Below are positions 35,619-45,052 of a DNA stretch of 64,000 nt, one piece after another; within the stretch, counting starts at the first letter, position 1; the number at the start of each line of letters is the position of its first letter. The notes under the pieces are model-generated. The model was given only the letters and a program-made list of their open reading frames with translations. It had not been told where the DNA came from and ran no database searches. A program made the translations under genes and the position numbers. The stretch spans positions 130,604 to 194,603 of the forward strand of contig JAEXBS010000021.1 of NCBI GenBank assembly GCA_023393915.1, written 5' to 3'. This DNA comes from Bacteroidota bacterium (GTDB lineage Bacteria > Bacteroidota > Bacteroidia > Flavobacteriales > Weeksellaceae).

Positions 35619-36749
35619 ATGTCAAAAAGAGATTATTACGAAGTACTTGGAGTGTCCAAATCTGCAAGTGCTGATGAAATTAAAAAAGCTTACCGAAAAC
35701 TGGCCATCAAGTTTCACCCGGATAAAAACCCAGGAGACAAAGAGGCCGAAGAAAAATTTAAAGAAGCTGCTGAGGCTTACGAAGTACTAAGCGACTCGGA
35801 TAAAAAAGCACGTTACGATCAGTTCGGTCATGCCGGAATGAGTGGAGGTGCAGGCTTTGGCGGTGGCGGAGGCTTTGGCGGCGGAATGAGCATGGAGGAT
35901 ATCTTCTCTCAATTTGGAGATATTTTTGGAGGTCATTTTGGCGGAGGTTTTGGAGGCTTTGGCGGCGGCGGAGCGAGAACGCAAAACAGAGGAAGTAACC
36001 TTCGCGTTCGTATGAAGCTGAATTTGGAAGAAATGGTTAATGGTACCCAAAAGACCATTAAAGTCAAAAAAATGAAAGTTGCTCCTGGAGTAAGCGCAAA
36101 AACTTGTCCTACCTGTGGAGGAACGGGAGCTCAAGTAAAAGTGGTCAATACAATGTTTGGCCAAATGCAAACGCAAAGCGCTTGTGGGACTTGTGGCGGA
36201 CTTGGAAAGGTAGCAGACAAAATTCCACAAGGAGCCAATGAGCATGGACTGATCCGTGAGGATGAAGAAGTGACCATTAATATTCCTGCAGGTGCGAGAG
36301 ACGGAATTCAACTCAATGTAAGAGGAAAAGGAAACGATGCTCCTTTTGGAGGAAGTCCTGGAGACCTTTTGGTGGTTGTTGAAGAAGAAGTTGACAAGCA
36401 AATCAAAAGGGAAGGGGATAACCTTCACCAAGAGCTGTATATTTCTTTTGCAGAAGCTGCATTAGGATGTACTAAAGAAATTTCCACGGTTGGTAGTAAA
36501 GTAAAAATTAAGGTCGATGCAGGAACGCAGAGCGGGAAAATACTAAGACTTTCAGGAAAAGGACTTCCTAGCATTGATAGTTACGGAAAAGGAGATATGT
36601 TTGTACACATTAATGTATGGACTCCACAAAAACTCAATCCAGAACAAAAAGCATTTTTTGAAAAGCAACTAGCTTCGGGTGATATGGTAGCTGAGCCTAG
36701 TGGAAGAGAGAAATCCTTTTTTGATAAAGTAAAAGACCTTTTTAACTAA
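35619..36749 (+). CDS. dnaJ: Chaperone DnaJ
   Basis: 376 aa Hsp40 co-chaperone. The J domain has HPD at residues 33-35, followed by a Gly/Phe-rich stretch (about 74-125) and C-terminal substrate-binding domains. The zinc-finger region holds only two CxxCxGxG repeats, CPTCGGTG and CGTCGGLG, instead of four, so only one zinc site can form. To my knowledge this reduced finger is common in Flavobacteriia. The Gly-rich coding DNA is made of GGCGGT-like repeats. It follows grpE. Confidence 0.95.
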   Translation: MSKRDYYEVLGVSKSASADEIKKAYRKLAIKFHPDKNPGDKEAEEKFKEAAEAYEVLSDSDKKARYDQFGHAGMSGGAGFGGGGGFGGGMSMEDIFSQFGDIFGGHFGGGFGGFGGGGARTQNRGSNLRVRMKLNLEEMVNGTQKTIKVKKMKVAPGVSAKTCPTCGGTGAQVKVVNTMFGQMQTQSACGTCGGLGKVADKIPQGANEHGLIREDEEVTINIPAGARDGIQLNVRGKGNDAPFGGSPGDLLVVVEEEVDKQIKREGDNLHQELYISFAEAALGCTKEISTVGSKVKIKVDAGTQSGKILRLSGKGLPSIDSYGKGDMFVHINVWTPQKLNPEQKAFFEKQLASGDMVAEPSGREKSFFDKVKDLFN

Positions 36750-36779
36750 AAGATAATCACGCTTAAGTGATCTAAAACC

Positions 36780-36824
36780 AAAAAGAAGCTGTCTCAAATA
36801 GAAACAGCTTCTTTTTTTTTTTTT
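36780..36824 (+). terminator. Terminator after dnaJ
   Basis: Stem AAAAGAAGCTGT / ACAGCTTCTTTT with an 11-base loop and a run of about a dozen T. It also sits at the end of the convergent clpP gene. Confidence 0.88.
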
Positions 36825-36868
36825 ATTCTGTATCCTTTTTTAATAGGATACCTTAAGGTGAAGACGAA

Positions 36869-37555
36869 TTATTTTTCCTCTGTCTTACGCTCTAGTACTT
36901 CGTCCACCATTCCGTAATCTTTTGCTTCACTTGAAGTCATCCAGTAATCACGGTCAGAGGATTTTTCTACCCAATCGTAGGTTTGTCCTGAATGATGAGA
37001 AATGATTTCGTAGAGTTCTTTCTTAAGTTTTAGCATTTCTCTTAAGTTGATTTCCATATCGGATGCTACACCTTGCGCTCCTCCAGAAGGTTGGTGAATC
37101 ATTACTCTTGAATGCTTCAGGGCAGAGCGTTTCCCTTTTTCTCCCGCTACCAAAAGAACTGCACCCATACTGGCTGCCATCCCTGTACAAATAGTTGCTA
37201 CGTCGGGTTTAATGATTTGCATCGTATCGTAAATTCCTAGCCCTGCATAAACACTTCCTCCAGGAGAGTTGATGTAGATTTGAATGTCTTTTGACGGATC
37301 AGCGCTCTCTAAGAAAAGAAGCTGAGCGGTAACGATATTGGCTACTTGATCATCGATTCCTGTTCCTAGAAAAATAATGCGGTCCATCATTAATCTTGAG
37401 AAAACGTCCATCTGTGCCACGTTAAGTCTTCTTTCTTCCATAATGTATGGAGTCAGATTGGTTGGATTGAACATCCCCATGTATTGGTCGGTGGCTAGTC
37501 CGCTTTGTCCTAAGTGCTTCGTAGAGAAGTCGCGGAATTCTTTTTTAATATCCAT
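36869..37555 (-). CDS. clpP: ATP-dependent Clp protease proteolytic subunit
   Basis: 228 aa serine peptidase. The catalytic serine is in GMAASMGAVLL (about residue 122) and the histidine in MIHQPSGGAQG (about 147); the handle region INSPGGSVYAGLGIYD precedes them. It forms the tetradecameric barrel that works with ClpX. The N-terminal 30 residues are longer than in E. coli ClpP, as in other Bacteroidota. It is downstream of dnaG on the same strand with a 79-base gap. Confidence 0.96.
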   Translation of the reverse strand: MDIKKEFRDFSTKHLGQSGLATDQYMGMFNPTNLTPYIMEERRLNVAQMDVFSRLMMDRIIFLGTGIDDQVANIVTAQLLFLESADPSKDIQIYINSPGGSVYAGLGIYDTMQIIKPDVATICTGMAASMGAVLLVAGEKGKRSALKHSRVMIHQPSGGAQGVASDMEINLREMLKLKKELYEIISHHSGQTYDWVEKSSDRDYWMTSSEAKDYGMVDEVLERKTEEK

Positions 37556-37634
37556 AAATAATTTCTTTAGTGTATAACTTTATTGTTTGAGATTGGGTTC
37601 AAATAGTGTTCCTAAATAAAAGCTGGCCAATTTG

Positions 37635-39563
37635 TCAGACAATTCGGCGCAGTTCCTGGTCCATAGCGATTCTTAGTGCATTGAGCCTAGTGATGTTGAG
37701 ATAAATCTCTTCTGGGTTTTCACAGTTGGAGAGTTTAGATTTTTCTTGTTCTAAAAGCTCCATTACGAATTCTCGTTTGTGCCGAATCTTTACTTCTTCC
37801 ACAATCCTTCCTACTAATTGCTCTTCTTTCAAGAAAAATATATTGTGCTTACTCCAGTCGCTGTGCTCATACGGTGTAATTAGCGCATCTGCTGCTTTTT
37901 TATTGATTTCTTCGTCCATTAAAGTAAGAAAAAAATCACCAGCTCTGATTTCAGAATTTTCTAACCCCAATGCAATTTCACTTAATATTTTTGCGTTGAG
38001 GGGTGATTTCATTTCATAATCGTCTTCCAAAAGATGGGAGACGATTTCTTCTGCAATCGTTATTTCATAAGAATTTTGCTCCGGGTCTTCTCTCTTTACT
38101 ACCTGCTCTCCGTAACGGAAAAGTAAATCCAAAAGTTTTTCTTCTAATAGAAGGGTTGTTGAAATTTGTGCACTTTCTTCCAGTGCTATTTTGAGTGGGG
38201 TAGGGTCAAGGGGTTTTTGCGCATGTTCCGTACGGGACGACTCTTTTTTAAGGACTTGCTTTTGAAGGCTGAGTTCATTGAATAGACTTTGTTCCGATAA
38301 AGAAAATTTGTTTGCTATTTGTTTAATGTAGATTTCCTGTTGAAGTGGATTTTCTACATAGCCTACCGATCGAATGATATCGGTAATGGACTGCGCCTTT
38401 TTAATGGGATCGTTTGCCTCTTCTTCTAATAATATGGAGGCTTTAAAATTGATGAAATCCTCCGAATGATTTTTGATGTATTCTTCAACGTACTGAGAGG
38501 AATGTTTCTTTGAGAACGAGTCTGGGTCATCTCCGTCAGGGAAGAGTAGAATGCGAATATTCATTCCCTCAGCTAAGAGAAGATCAATACTTCTAAAGCT
38601 GGCTTTAATACCTGCTTGGTCACCATCGAACAGAAGGGTGACGTTTTGCGTAAGCCGCTTAATGAGTTTGATTTGTTCTTTAGTTAGTGCGGTACCACTA
38701 GAAGAAACTACATTTTCAATGCCCGCCTGATGTAAGGCAATTACGTCCATGTATCCCTCTACTAGTAAACATAAATCCAGTCTGGAGATGGCCTGTTTCC
38801 CTTGAAAAAGTCCATAAAGCACGTTGCTTTTATGATAGATTCCGGTTTCGGGCGAATTTAAGTATTTGGCTGTTTTTACATTACTTTTTAAAATTCTTGC
38901 TCCAAATCCAAGTACCCTTCCCGAATAACTATGAATTGGAAAAATAACGCGGTCACGGAACCGATCTACGCCGTTTGGACTGTTTTCTGGAAATACACTA
39001 AGGCCTGCTTTTTCGAGGAGCTCTTTTGAGTATCCTTTTTCTAATGCATAAGTGGTGAAAGCCTCCTTCTGCATTGGGGAATACCCGAGCTGAAATTTAC
39101 GTATGATTTCTTCTTTGAGCTCTCGTTCTTTGAAGTAGGAAAGACCAATTTGTTTTCCTTCATCAGAGTCCCATAATTGCTCTTGAAAGTAGTCTTTGGC
39201 AATTTCGTGAATTTTATAGAGTTGCTCCTTTTCGTCTTGAAGGGCCAGTTCTTCTGGAGATCGATGCTGCTGGGTTTCCTCGATGGGAATTCCATATTTT
39301 TTAGCGATGTATCGAATGGCCTCAGGATAAGTGAACTGTTCGATTTCCATTAAAAAACCAAGCGCATTTCCTCCTTTTGAAGTGGAGAAATCTTTCCAGA
39401 TTTGCTTGGAGGGAGATACAATAAGCGAGGGTGTTTTTTCTTCTTTAAAAGGACTGAGTCCTTTTAGTGAAGATCCAGCTCTTTTGAGTTGAACGTACTC
39501 ACCCACGATGTCTTCCACCCGGACGGCAGCAAAAACGGCATCAATGGTTTTTTGGGAGATCAT
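37635..39563 (-). CDS. dnaG: DNA primase DnaG, zinc ligands absent
   Basis: 642 aa replicative primase. In the N-terminal domain, KGLSPFKEEKTPS, SPSKQIWKDFS and SKGGNALGFLM stand where other primases have a CHC2 zinc ribbon, but every zinc-ligand Cys and His is replaced. The TOPRIM domain is intact with LLVEGYMDVIAL (about 265) and LLFDGDQAGIKA (about 311), and a C-terminal helicase-binding region follows. I recall the same loss of zinc ligands in Chryseobacterium-type primases, so it is probably lineage-specific and functional. Confidence 0.93.
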   Translation of the reverse strand: MISQKTIDAVFAAVRVEDIVGEYVQLKRAGSSLKGLSPFKEEKTPSLIVSPSKQIWKDFSTSKGGNALGFLMEIEQFTYPEAIRYIAKKYGIPIEETQQHRSPEELALQDEKEQLYKIHEIAKDYFQEQLWDSDEGKQIGLSYFKERELKEEIIRKFQLGYSPMQKEAFTTYALEKGYSKELLEKAGLSVFPENSPNGVDRFRDRVIFPIHSYSGRVLGFGARILKSNVKTAKYLNSPETGIYHKSNVLYGLFQGKQAISRLDLCLLVEGYMDVIALHQAGIENVVSSSGTALTKEQIKLIKRLTQNVTLLFDGDQAGIKASFRSIDLLLAEGMNIRILLFPDGDDPDSFSKKHSSQYVEEYIKNHSEDFINFKASILLEEEANDPIKKAQSITDIIRSVGYVENPLQQEIYIKQIANKFSLSEQSLFNELSLQKQVLKKESSRTEHAQKPLDPTPLKIALEESAQISTTLLLEEKLLDLLFRYGEQVVKREDPEQNSYEITIAEEIVSHLLEDDYEMKSPLNAKILSEIALGLENSEIRAGDFFLTLMDEEINKKAADALITPYEHSDWSKHNIFFLKEEQLVGRIVEEVKIRHKREFVMELLEQEKSKLSNCENPEEIYLNITRLNALRIAMDQELRRIV

Positions 39564-39684
39564 TCTGCTAAATTAAGGAATTGACTAGTAAATTGGAAAA
39601 AGAAAATTAAATTAGTTCTCTTTTGAGTTTTTGGCAGAGAAACTTGAAAAATAGAAGAGGTGAAACGAACTTCAGAATTTTGTT

Positions 39685-39692
39685 TATTTTTG
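39685..39692 (+). promoter_or_regulatory. -7 promoter box, leaderless or nearly so
   Basis: TATTTTTG lies only four bases before the ATG at 39697. The transcript would start at or next to the initiation codon. Confidence 0.6.
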
Positions 39693-39696
39693 CCCT

Positions 39697-39933
39697 ATGA
39701 AATCGGTACAAATTAAGGCCAGTCAATTTTTCGAACTCTTAAAGACGCATGACGAGTCCATGTGGTCTATTTTTGCTCAAATGATAGATGGGCAAGAGAA
39801 AGAGCTTGTGTTCATTGGAGAAAAAGATGAAGTGCTTTTTTCCTATCGATTGCCTACCACTTTGGAGCAACTTAAAAAAGACCAGACGCTTTTTTCAGCT
39901 GAGTATGCCCAAAAATTAAGAGAGCAAAATTAA
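39697..39933 (+). CDS. Small protein of unknown function
   Basis: 78 aa soluble protein with a mix of helix and short strands (SQFFELLKTHDESMW, then ELVFIGEKDEVLFSY). I recognise no domain. A good promoter box and a start typical for the organism support that it is real. It is convergent with folP with a four-base overlap. Confidence 0.65.
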   Translation: MKSVQIKASQFFELLKTHDESMWSIFAQMIDGQEKELVFIGEKDEVLFSYRLPTTLEQLKKDQTLFSAEYAQKLREQN

Positions 39934-40808
39934 TTGATTTCGTTCGCTTTCCCCGTTTCTTTTAAGTAGTTGTCTAGAGTTCTTTTTGCACTTTGAATAT
40001 CGTGTACACGAAGGATTTTAGCTCCTTGACGTAATACCTTTAAATGACGGTCCTGTGTGGGCTCATCGATTTCTAAAGGTGATTTCCCTAAAGGTTTATA
40101 GATAAAGGATTTTCTAGAAATTCCTATTAGTAAAGGGTATTGACCAAAGCTCAAATACTCCACTTCATTTAAAAGTTTTTCTTGGTCTTCGATGGATTTT
40201 CCAAAGCCAAAACCTGGGTCTAGAATAATATCGTTGATTCCCATCTCTTGAAGTTTTAAGGCTTTATCAAGAAGAAAACGGTTGACTTCAAGGGTGATGT
40301 CCTTAAAGGAAACTTTTTCATGCATGGAATCGTACGAAGGGTTTACATGCATAAGGATGTAGGGAAGTCCAAGTTCACTAACAGTCGGAAGCAAATTGGA
40401 ATCAAACTGTCCGGCTGAAATATCATTTACAATATCGAGTCCTTGATCAAAGGCATACCTTATCGTTTCACTATAGAAGGAGTCTACTGAAACGAGTACC
40501 TCGGGATGCTCTTTTTTTACTTCATTAATTAGATTTCCAAGTCGCTCAATTTCCTCTTTTGCGCTTAGAAGCTTCGCTGTAGGTCTTGTGGATTGAGGTC
40601 CTAAATCAATGATTTCGGCACCTTGCTCAATTAAAGTTAAGGCTCCTTTGAGCGCCGCATGTTTATTGAAATATTTGCCCCCATCGGAAAAGGAGTCAGG
40701 GGTGAGGTTTACAATTCCCATTAACTTAGGAGTTTTAAGGGAATAAAGCCTTCCACGCGCATTAATAAGCATGGGGTTCTGCGACAGATCGAATAGAGGG
40801 GATTCCAT
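39930..40808 (-). CDS. folP: Dihydropteroate synthase
   Basis: 292 aa TIM-barrel enzyme of folate synthesis that joins p-aminobenzoate to the pterin diphosphate. Signatures in order are GIVNLTPDSFSDGG (about 31-44), DLGPQSTRP (about 69-77), NDISAGQ, DPGFGFGKSIEDQ and GISRKSFIYK, with the last histidine in RVHD. These are the pterin- and sulfonamide-binding loops. Length is normal. It overlaps the end of the convergent small gene and is divergent from the DUF1599 gene. Confidence 0.96.
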   Translation of the reverse strand: MESPLFDLSQNPMLINARGRLYSLKTPKLMGIVNLTPDSFSDGGKYFNKHAALKGALTLIEQGAEIIDLGPQSTRPTAKLLSAKEEIERLGNLINEVKKEHPEVLVSVDSFYSETIRYAFDQGLDIVNDISAGQFDSNLLPTVSELGLPYILMHVNPSYDSMHEKVSFKDITLEVNRFLLDKALKLQEMGINDIILDPGFGFGKSIEDQEKLLNEVEYLSFGQYPLLIGISRKSFIYKPLGKSPLEIDEPTQDRHLKVLRQGAKILRVHDIQSAKRTLDNYLKETGKANEIN

Positions 40809-40874
40809 AGAGCAAAAGTAGGAAAAATGCCTTTATTATGCCCTCTAATGCCTTTTAGTATTTAGCAAAATTGT

Positions 40875-40882
40875 TATCTTTG
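40875..40882 (+). promoter_or_regulatory. -7 promoter box for the DUF1599-tpiA series
   Basis: TATCTTTG, an exact TAnnTTTG match, lies 16 bases before the DUF1599 ATG and is the only clear promoter before the five same-strand genes that follow to tpiA. Confidence 0.6.
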
Positions 40883-40898
40883 AAACTTAACAAAAATT

Positions 40899-41450
40899 AT
40901 GAAGACCACCTCAGAAGAGTTTGATCAAGCGATTGAAAAATGTCGGAGTTTATTTGAGAAGAAGATGAAAGATTACGGAGCTGCATGGCGAGTACTTCGT
41001 CACAGTTCAATAACAGATCAGATTTTCATCAAGGTAAAGCGACTTCGCACCGTTCAGCAAAGTGGTACTGCTCTTGTGGAGGAGTCTGCAGAGGAAGGAT
41101 TCATTGCCATTGTAAATTATTCCATTATTGGTCTTATTCAACACCAAAAAGGAGTGAGTGATGAGGCATCAGAAGAGGCCCAGGAAATTTTAACTCTTTA
41201 CGATTATTTTGCCCAAGAAGGTAAGAATCTAATGGAGAAGAAGAACCACGATTACGGTGAGGCCTGGAGAGACATGAGAATTTCTTCTATCACGGATCTT
41301 ATTTATCAGAAAGTGCTTCGCACCAAGCAAATCGAAGACAATGCCGGGAAAACCGAAGTCTCAGAGGGTTGGGACGCGAATTATTACGATATGCTAAACT
41401 ACGCCGTATTTTGCCTTATTAAATACAGTCCTTCAAATAAGGATTCTTAA
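40899..41450 (+). CDS. DUF1599 protein with duplicated domain
   Basis: 183 aa protein made of two copies of the same unit: KKMKDYGAAWRVLRHSSITDQIFIKV (residues about 26-50) and KKNHDYGEAWRDMRISSITDLIYQKV (about 118-142). This is the DUF1599 family, annotated in places as nucleotide-modification associated. No reaction is established. It heads a same-strand series with the DoxX-like gene 21 bases downstream, a common Bacteroidota gene order. Confidence 0.85.
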   Translation: MKTTSEEFDQAIEKCRSLFEKKMKDYGAAWRVLRHSSITDQIFIKVKRLRTVQQSGTALVEESAEEGFIAIVNYSIIGLIQHQKGVSDEASEEAQEILTLYDYFAQEGKNLMEKKNHDYGEAWRDMRISSITDLIYQKVLRTKQIEDNAGKTEVSEGWDANYYDMLNYAVFCLIKYSPSNKDS

Positions 41451-41471
41451 AGATAAATCATTATTACCCCT

Positions 41472-42542
41472 ATGTTAAAAACAATTTTACGCCTGGTAAC
41501 CGCCCTGGTTTTTATTTTTTCAGGACTGGTGAAGGCCATTGATCCGGTTGGTTTTTCTTTTAAATTGGAGGAATACTTTTCTCCCTCTGTATTTAACCTT
41601 CCCTTTTTAGAAGAGTGGGCTTTACCTCTTGCTGTTTTTATTGTCTTAGTAGAGGTACTTTTAGGTGTCGCACTACTTATAGGTTACCGACTTAAATTAA
41701 CCTTAAGTCTTCTTATTGCTCTTTGCGTGTTTTTCGCCTTCTTGACTTTCTATTCTGCTTATTTTCAGGTGGTAACGGATTGCGGGTGTTTTGGTGACGC
41801 AATGAAATTAACCCCTTGGCAAAGTTTCTGGAAAGACATCGTTCTACTTGTTTTTCTTTTAGTGCTTTACAAAGCCTATTACAAAGAAAATCCATCGAGT
41901 ACGAAAGCAAAAACCATAAGTTTAATTGCAGTAGGTCTTATTACTATAGGCCTTTCAGCCAAAGGAATCGTGAGTGAACCTTTTGTTGATTTTAGAGATT
42001 ACAAAATAGGAACTGATCTTAGCGCAGAAAAGCAAAAGTTGCAGAGTAACCCTGCGCAGTACCGGACCGTCTATCATTTGGTTCATCAAGAGACCGGGGA
42101 GACAAAGGTAGTGGGCCAGGATGACTATTTAAATGACACCTCTTTGTGGGAAGAGGGAAGTCCGTGGTCTATTGAGCAAGATAAAACCAGCCAAGAAAAG
42201 ATCAAAGAGGGTTATGAGTCAGAGGTCTCTAAACTTAGACTTGAGGATCGAAATGGAAATGATTTAACTGAAAAGATTCTCTCTAGTGAGCACGTTGTGC
42301 TACTTTTCTCTTACGATCCTTCTGAACTGAGTAATGAGGAGCGAATCCAAGCTCAGAAGAAAGTTCAAGGCCATCCACTAGTCTATGGAGTGTCAACAAA
42401 TCTTCACACCTTTTCTGATTTAGAGCCATTAAAAATGGATCCAACGGCTATTAAAACCATAGCAAGAAGCAATCCTTTTGTTGTAGTTTTACACAAAGGA
42501 GTGATTGTGGAGAAAAAACCCATTAATGAATACCAACCTTAA
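41472..42542 (+). CDS. BT_3928-family DoxX/MauE-like membrane protein
   Basis: 356 aa. The N-terminal half has four to five membrane helices of the DoxX/MauE type (about 5-145), including a CGCFG motif after the third helix that could act as a redox pair. The C-terminal half (about 170-356) is soluble and resembles a degenerate thioredoxin-like domain without a CxxC. The family is named BT_3928 and its role is unknown; disulfide or quinone redox chemistry is a guess from the motif. It is in operon with the DUF1599 gene. Confidence 0.82.
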   Translation: MLKTILRLVTALVFIFSGLVKAIDPVGFSFKLEEYFSPSVFNLPFLEEWALPLAVFIVLVEVLLGVALLIGYRLKLTLSLLIALCVFFAFLTFYSAYFQVVTDCGCFGDAMKLTPWQSFWKDIVLLVFLLVLYKAYYKENPSSTKAKTISLIAVGLITIGLSAKGIVSEPFVDFRDYKIGTDLSAEKQKLQSNPAQYRTVYHLVHQETGETKVVGQDDYLNDTSLWEEGSPWSIEQDKTSQEKIKEGYESEVSKLRLEDRNGNDLTEKILSSEHVVLLFSYDPSELSNEERIQAQKKVQGHPLVYGVSTNLHTFSDLEPLKMDPTAIKTIARSNPFVVVLHKGVIVEKKPINEYQP

Positions 42543-42551
42543 AGTATAAAT

Positions 42552-42902
42552 ATGTTACAAAAATCAAATAAATCAATAGCGGGTTATCATCTGCTGATGA
42601 TCCTTTCGGCAGTAGACGATGAGTTTGCACCAGAGGAGGGACTAAAAATTCAAGAGTATTTAGCCGAGGAGTTTCCTTTTCGAATGAACCTGGATAATGA
42701 AATCGATGCCATTGCCAACCTTAAGAGAGAGGATTGGAAAGACCATTTTGAATTTCATGCGCGTTGTTTCTATGAGGATTCAGAGCCCGATGAAAGAAAG
42801 CGCTTTATTGAATTTGCAAAGAATTTGATTCAAGCCGATAACGAGGTTAAGGACGATGAGCATAGGTTTTATCATCTTTTGAAAAACCTTTGGAAACTCT
42901 AA
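42552..42902 (+). CDS. TerB-like small protein
   Basis: 116 aa all-helical acidic protein. The opening GYHLLMILSAVDDEFAPEEG and the later FAKNLIQADNEVKDDEHRF give the paired acidic loops typical of TerB-like domains, which can bind metal ions. It lies nine bases after the BT_3928-like gene. No specific function is known. Confidence 0.65.
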   Translation: MLQKSNKSIAGYHLLMILSAVDDEFAPEEGLKIQEYLAEEFPFRMNLDNEIDAIANLKREDWKDHFEFHARCFYEDSEPDERKRFIEFAKNLIQADNEVKDDEHRFYHLLKNLWKL

Positions 42903-42918
42903 CTTATTTACTTTTCCT

Positions 42919-45045
42919 ATGAAAAAAATTCTAACCACCTCCGCATTATTATTAATTACTATGTCACAAGCACAGAGCTGGCCTAATTTAAAACCGCCAA
43001 TTGCTGAAAAACAGTCGCATGTTCGTAATGTTCATAACGATCGTGTTGAAGATCCTTACTATTGGATGATCGACTACTTTAAGAAAGGAAAAGATTCTCA
43101 GAAAGTTGTTGAATACTTAGAAGAGGAAAACAACTATTGGGAGGCTATGATGAAAGATACCGAGCCTTTCAGAGCGTCGCTTTACGAAGAAATGCGCGCT
43201 AGAATCAAAGAGAAGGATGAGAGTGTTCCCCTCTTTAGAAACGGCTATTACTATTATACAAGAACAGAAGAAGGGAAGCAGTATTTTAAATACGCTAGAA
43301 AGAAAGGAAGCCTTAGTGCTCCTGAAGAAATTCTATTAGATGTAGATCAAATGGCCGAAGGAAAAGCTTATTATTCAGCCACGGGCTTTTCTATTAGTCC
43401 AGACAATTCTATGATGATCTTTGGTGTAGACGATGTTTCAAGAAGACAATACGATTTATTTCTAAAAGACTTAAAGACGGGAAAAATCACCGATTTAGGA
43501 ATCAAAAACACTACAGGACGCGCTACTTGGGCAAACGACAATAAAACGTTCTTCTATACAGCGAAAAATCCTACCACGCTTCTTTCGGAGAAGATTATGA
43601 GACATACTCTAGGAGAGGATGCCTCTAAAGACGTTGCTGTTTATGTTGAGAAAGATAACACCAACTATATTGGACAGTACAAGAGCAAGAACGATCAGTT
43701 TGTTTTTATTAGTACCTCAGCCACCACATCTTCTGAAGTTTGGTATTTGGATGCGAACGATCCGATAGGAGCATTTAAAGTGATTCAGCCAAGAATGAAA
43801 GACGTACTTTATGATGTAACAGCTCTTGAGGATAAATTCTTAATTGTGACCAACAAGGACGCTCTCAACTTTAAAGTTATGGAGACTCCAATTAATAAAA
43901 CAAGCGTTGAGAATTGGAAGGATTTCCTTCCGCACAGATCCGATGTACTGGTGGAAGGTATTGATGAGTTTAAGAACTATTTGGTGATTGAAGAAAGAAA
44001 AGACGGACTCAATCAACTAGCCATTATTGATCGCAAGACCGGAAAAACGCAGTATCTAAAGTTCGACGAACCGGCTTATACACTTTATGCTTCAGGAAAT
44101 CCGGAGTACAACACCGATAATTTCCGCTTCGGGTACACCTCTATGACTACGCCGTCTTCTACCTATGAACAGAATTTGAAAACGGGTAAAAGAACGCTTT
44201 TAAAAGAGCAAGAAGTCTTAGGAGGATACGATAAAACGAAATACGAAAGTGAAAGAATTTTTGCTACTTCTAGAGATGGCGTAAAAATTCCACTGTCCGT
44301 TGTTTACAAAAAAGGAGTGAAAAGAGATGGGAAAAACCCATTACTTCTTTATGCCTACGGTTCTTACGGAAGTTCTATGGACGCTTCCTTTAGTACCAGT
44401 AGACTCTCCCTCTTAGACCGTGGATTTGTCTACGTTATTGCTCATATTAGAGGAGGACAGGAATTAGGACGTCAATGGTACGAAGATGGGAAAATGATGA
44501 AAAAGAAGAACACGTTCAATGATTTCGTGGACTCTGCAAAATTCCTTATTGATCAAAAGTATACTTCCCGTGAGCATCTTTATGCACAAGGGGGATCGGC
44601 AGGAGGACTTCTTATGGGAGCTGTCATCAACCAAGCTCCAGAGCTTTTCAATGGTGTGATTTCCCAAGTTCCTTTTGTTGATGTAGTCAATACGATGCTT
44701 GATGAAAGCATTCCATTAACGACAAACGAGTACGATGAGTGGGGGAACCCTAACGAAAAGGATGCTTATTTTTATATGAAATCCTATTCGCCTTACGAGA
44801 ATATTGAAAAGAAGGATTATCCCCATCTTTTAGTTACAACGGGGCTTCACGATTCTCAAGTTCAGTATTTTGAGCCGGCCAAATGGACGGCTAAACTAAG
44901 AGAAATGAAAACCGATAAAAACATTTTACTCTTAAAAACAGATATGGATTACGGTCATGGAGGTGCTTCGGGTCGTTTTGATTATCTAAAAGACTTAGCA
45001 CTAGTCTACGCATTCATGTTTAAATTGGAAGGAATTACAAAATAA
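42919..45045 (+). CDS. Prolyl oligopeptidase-family serine peptidase (S9A, oligopeptidase B-like)
   Basis: 708 aa with a signal peptide ending near SQAQS, so probably periplasmic. An N-terminal beta-propeller (about 80-420) covers an alpha/beta-hydrolase domain. The catalytic serine is in GGSAGGLL (about 552), the aspartate in GLHDSQV and the histidine in DYGHGGASGR. The family cleaves short peptides after basic residues or proline. Length is usual for PtrB-like enzymes. It is part of the same-strand series leading to tpiA. Confidence 0.92.
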   Translation: MKKILTTSALLLITMSQAQSWPNLKPPIAEKQSHVRNVHNDRVEDPYYWMIDYFKKGKDSQKVVEYLEEENNYWEAMMKDTEPFRASLYEEMRARIKEKDESVPLFRNGYYYYTRTEEGKQYFKYARKKGSLSAPEEILLDVDQMAEGKAYYSATGFSISPDNSMMIFGVDDVSRRQYDLFLKDLKTGKITDLGIKNTTGRATWANDNKTFFYTAKNPTTLLSEKIMRHTLGEDASKDVAVYVEKDNTNYIGQYKSKNDQFVFISTSATTSSEVWYLDANDPIGAFKVIQPRMKDVLYDVTALEDKFLIVTNKDALNFKVMETPINKTSVENWKDFLPHRSDVLVEGIDEFKNYLVIEERKDGLNQLAIIDRKTGKTQYLKFDEPAYTLYASGNPEYNTDNFRFGYTSMTTPSSTYEQNLKTGKRTLLKEQEVLGGYDKTKYESERIFATSRDGVKIPLSVVYKKGVKRDGKNPLLLYAYGSYGSSMDASFSTSRLSLLDRGFVYVIAHIRGGQELGRQWYEDGKMMKKKNTFNDFVDSAKFLIDQKYTSREHLYAQGGSAGGLLMGAVINQAPELFNGVISQVPFVDVVNTMLDESIPLTTNEYDEWGNPNEKDAYFYMKSYSPYENIEKKDYPHLLVTTGLHDSQVQYFEPAKWTAKLREMKTDKNILLLKTDMDYGHGGASGRFDYLKDLALVYAFMFKLEGITK

Positions 45046-45052
45046 TTAACCT

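Noticed and set aside
35787..36431. 214-codon open frame on the minus strand inside dnaJ
   Set aside because: Antisense shadow of the Gly-rich and zinc-finger part of dnaJ; its Ser/His-rich product mirrors the GGC/GGT codons on the other strand.
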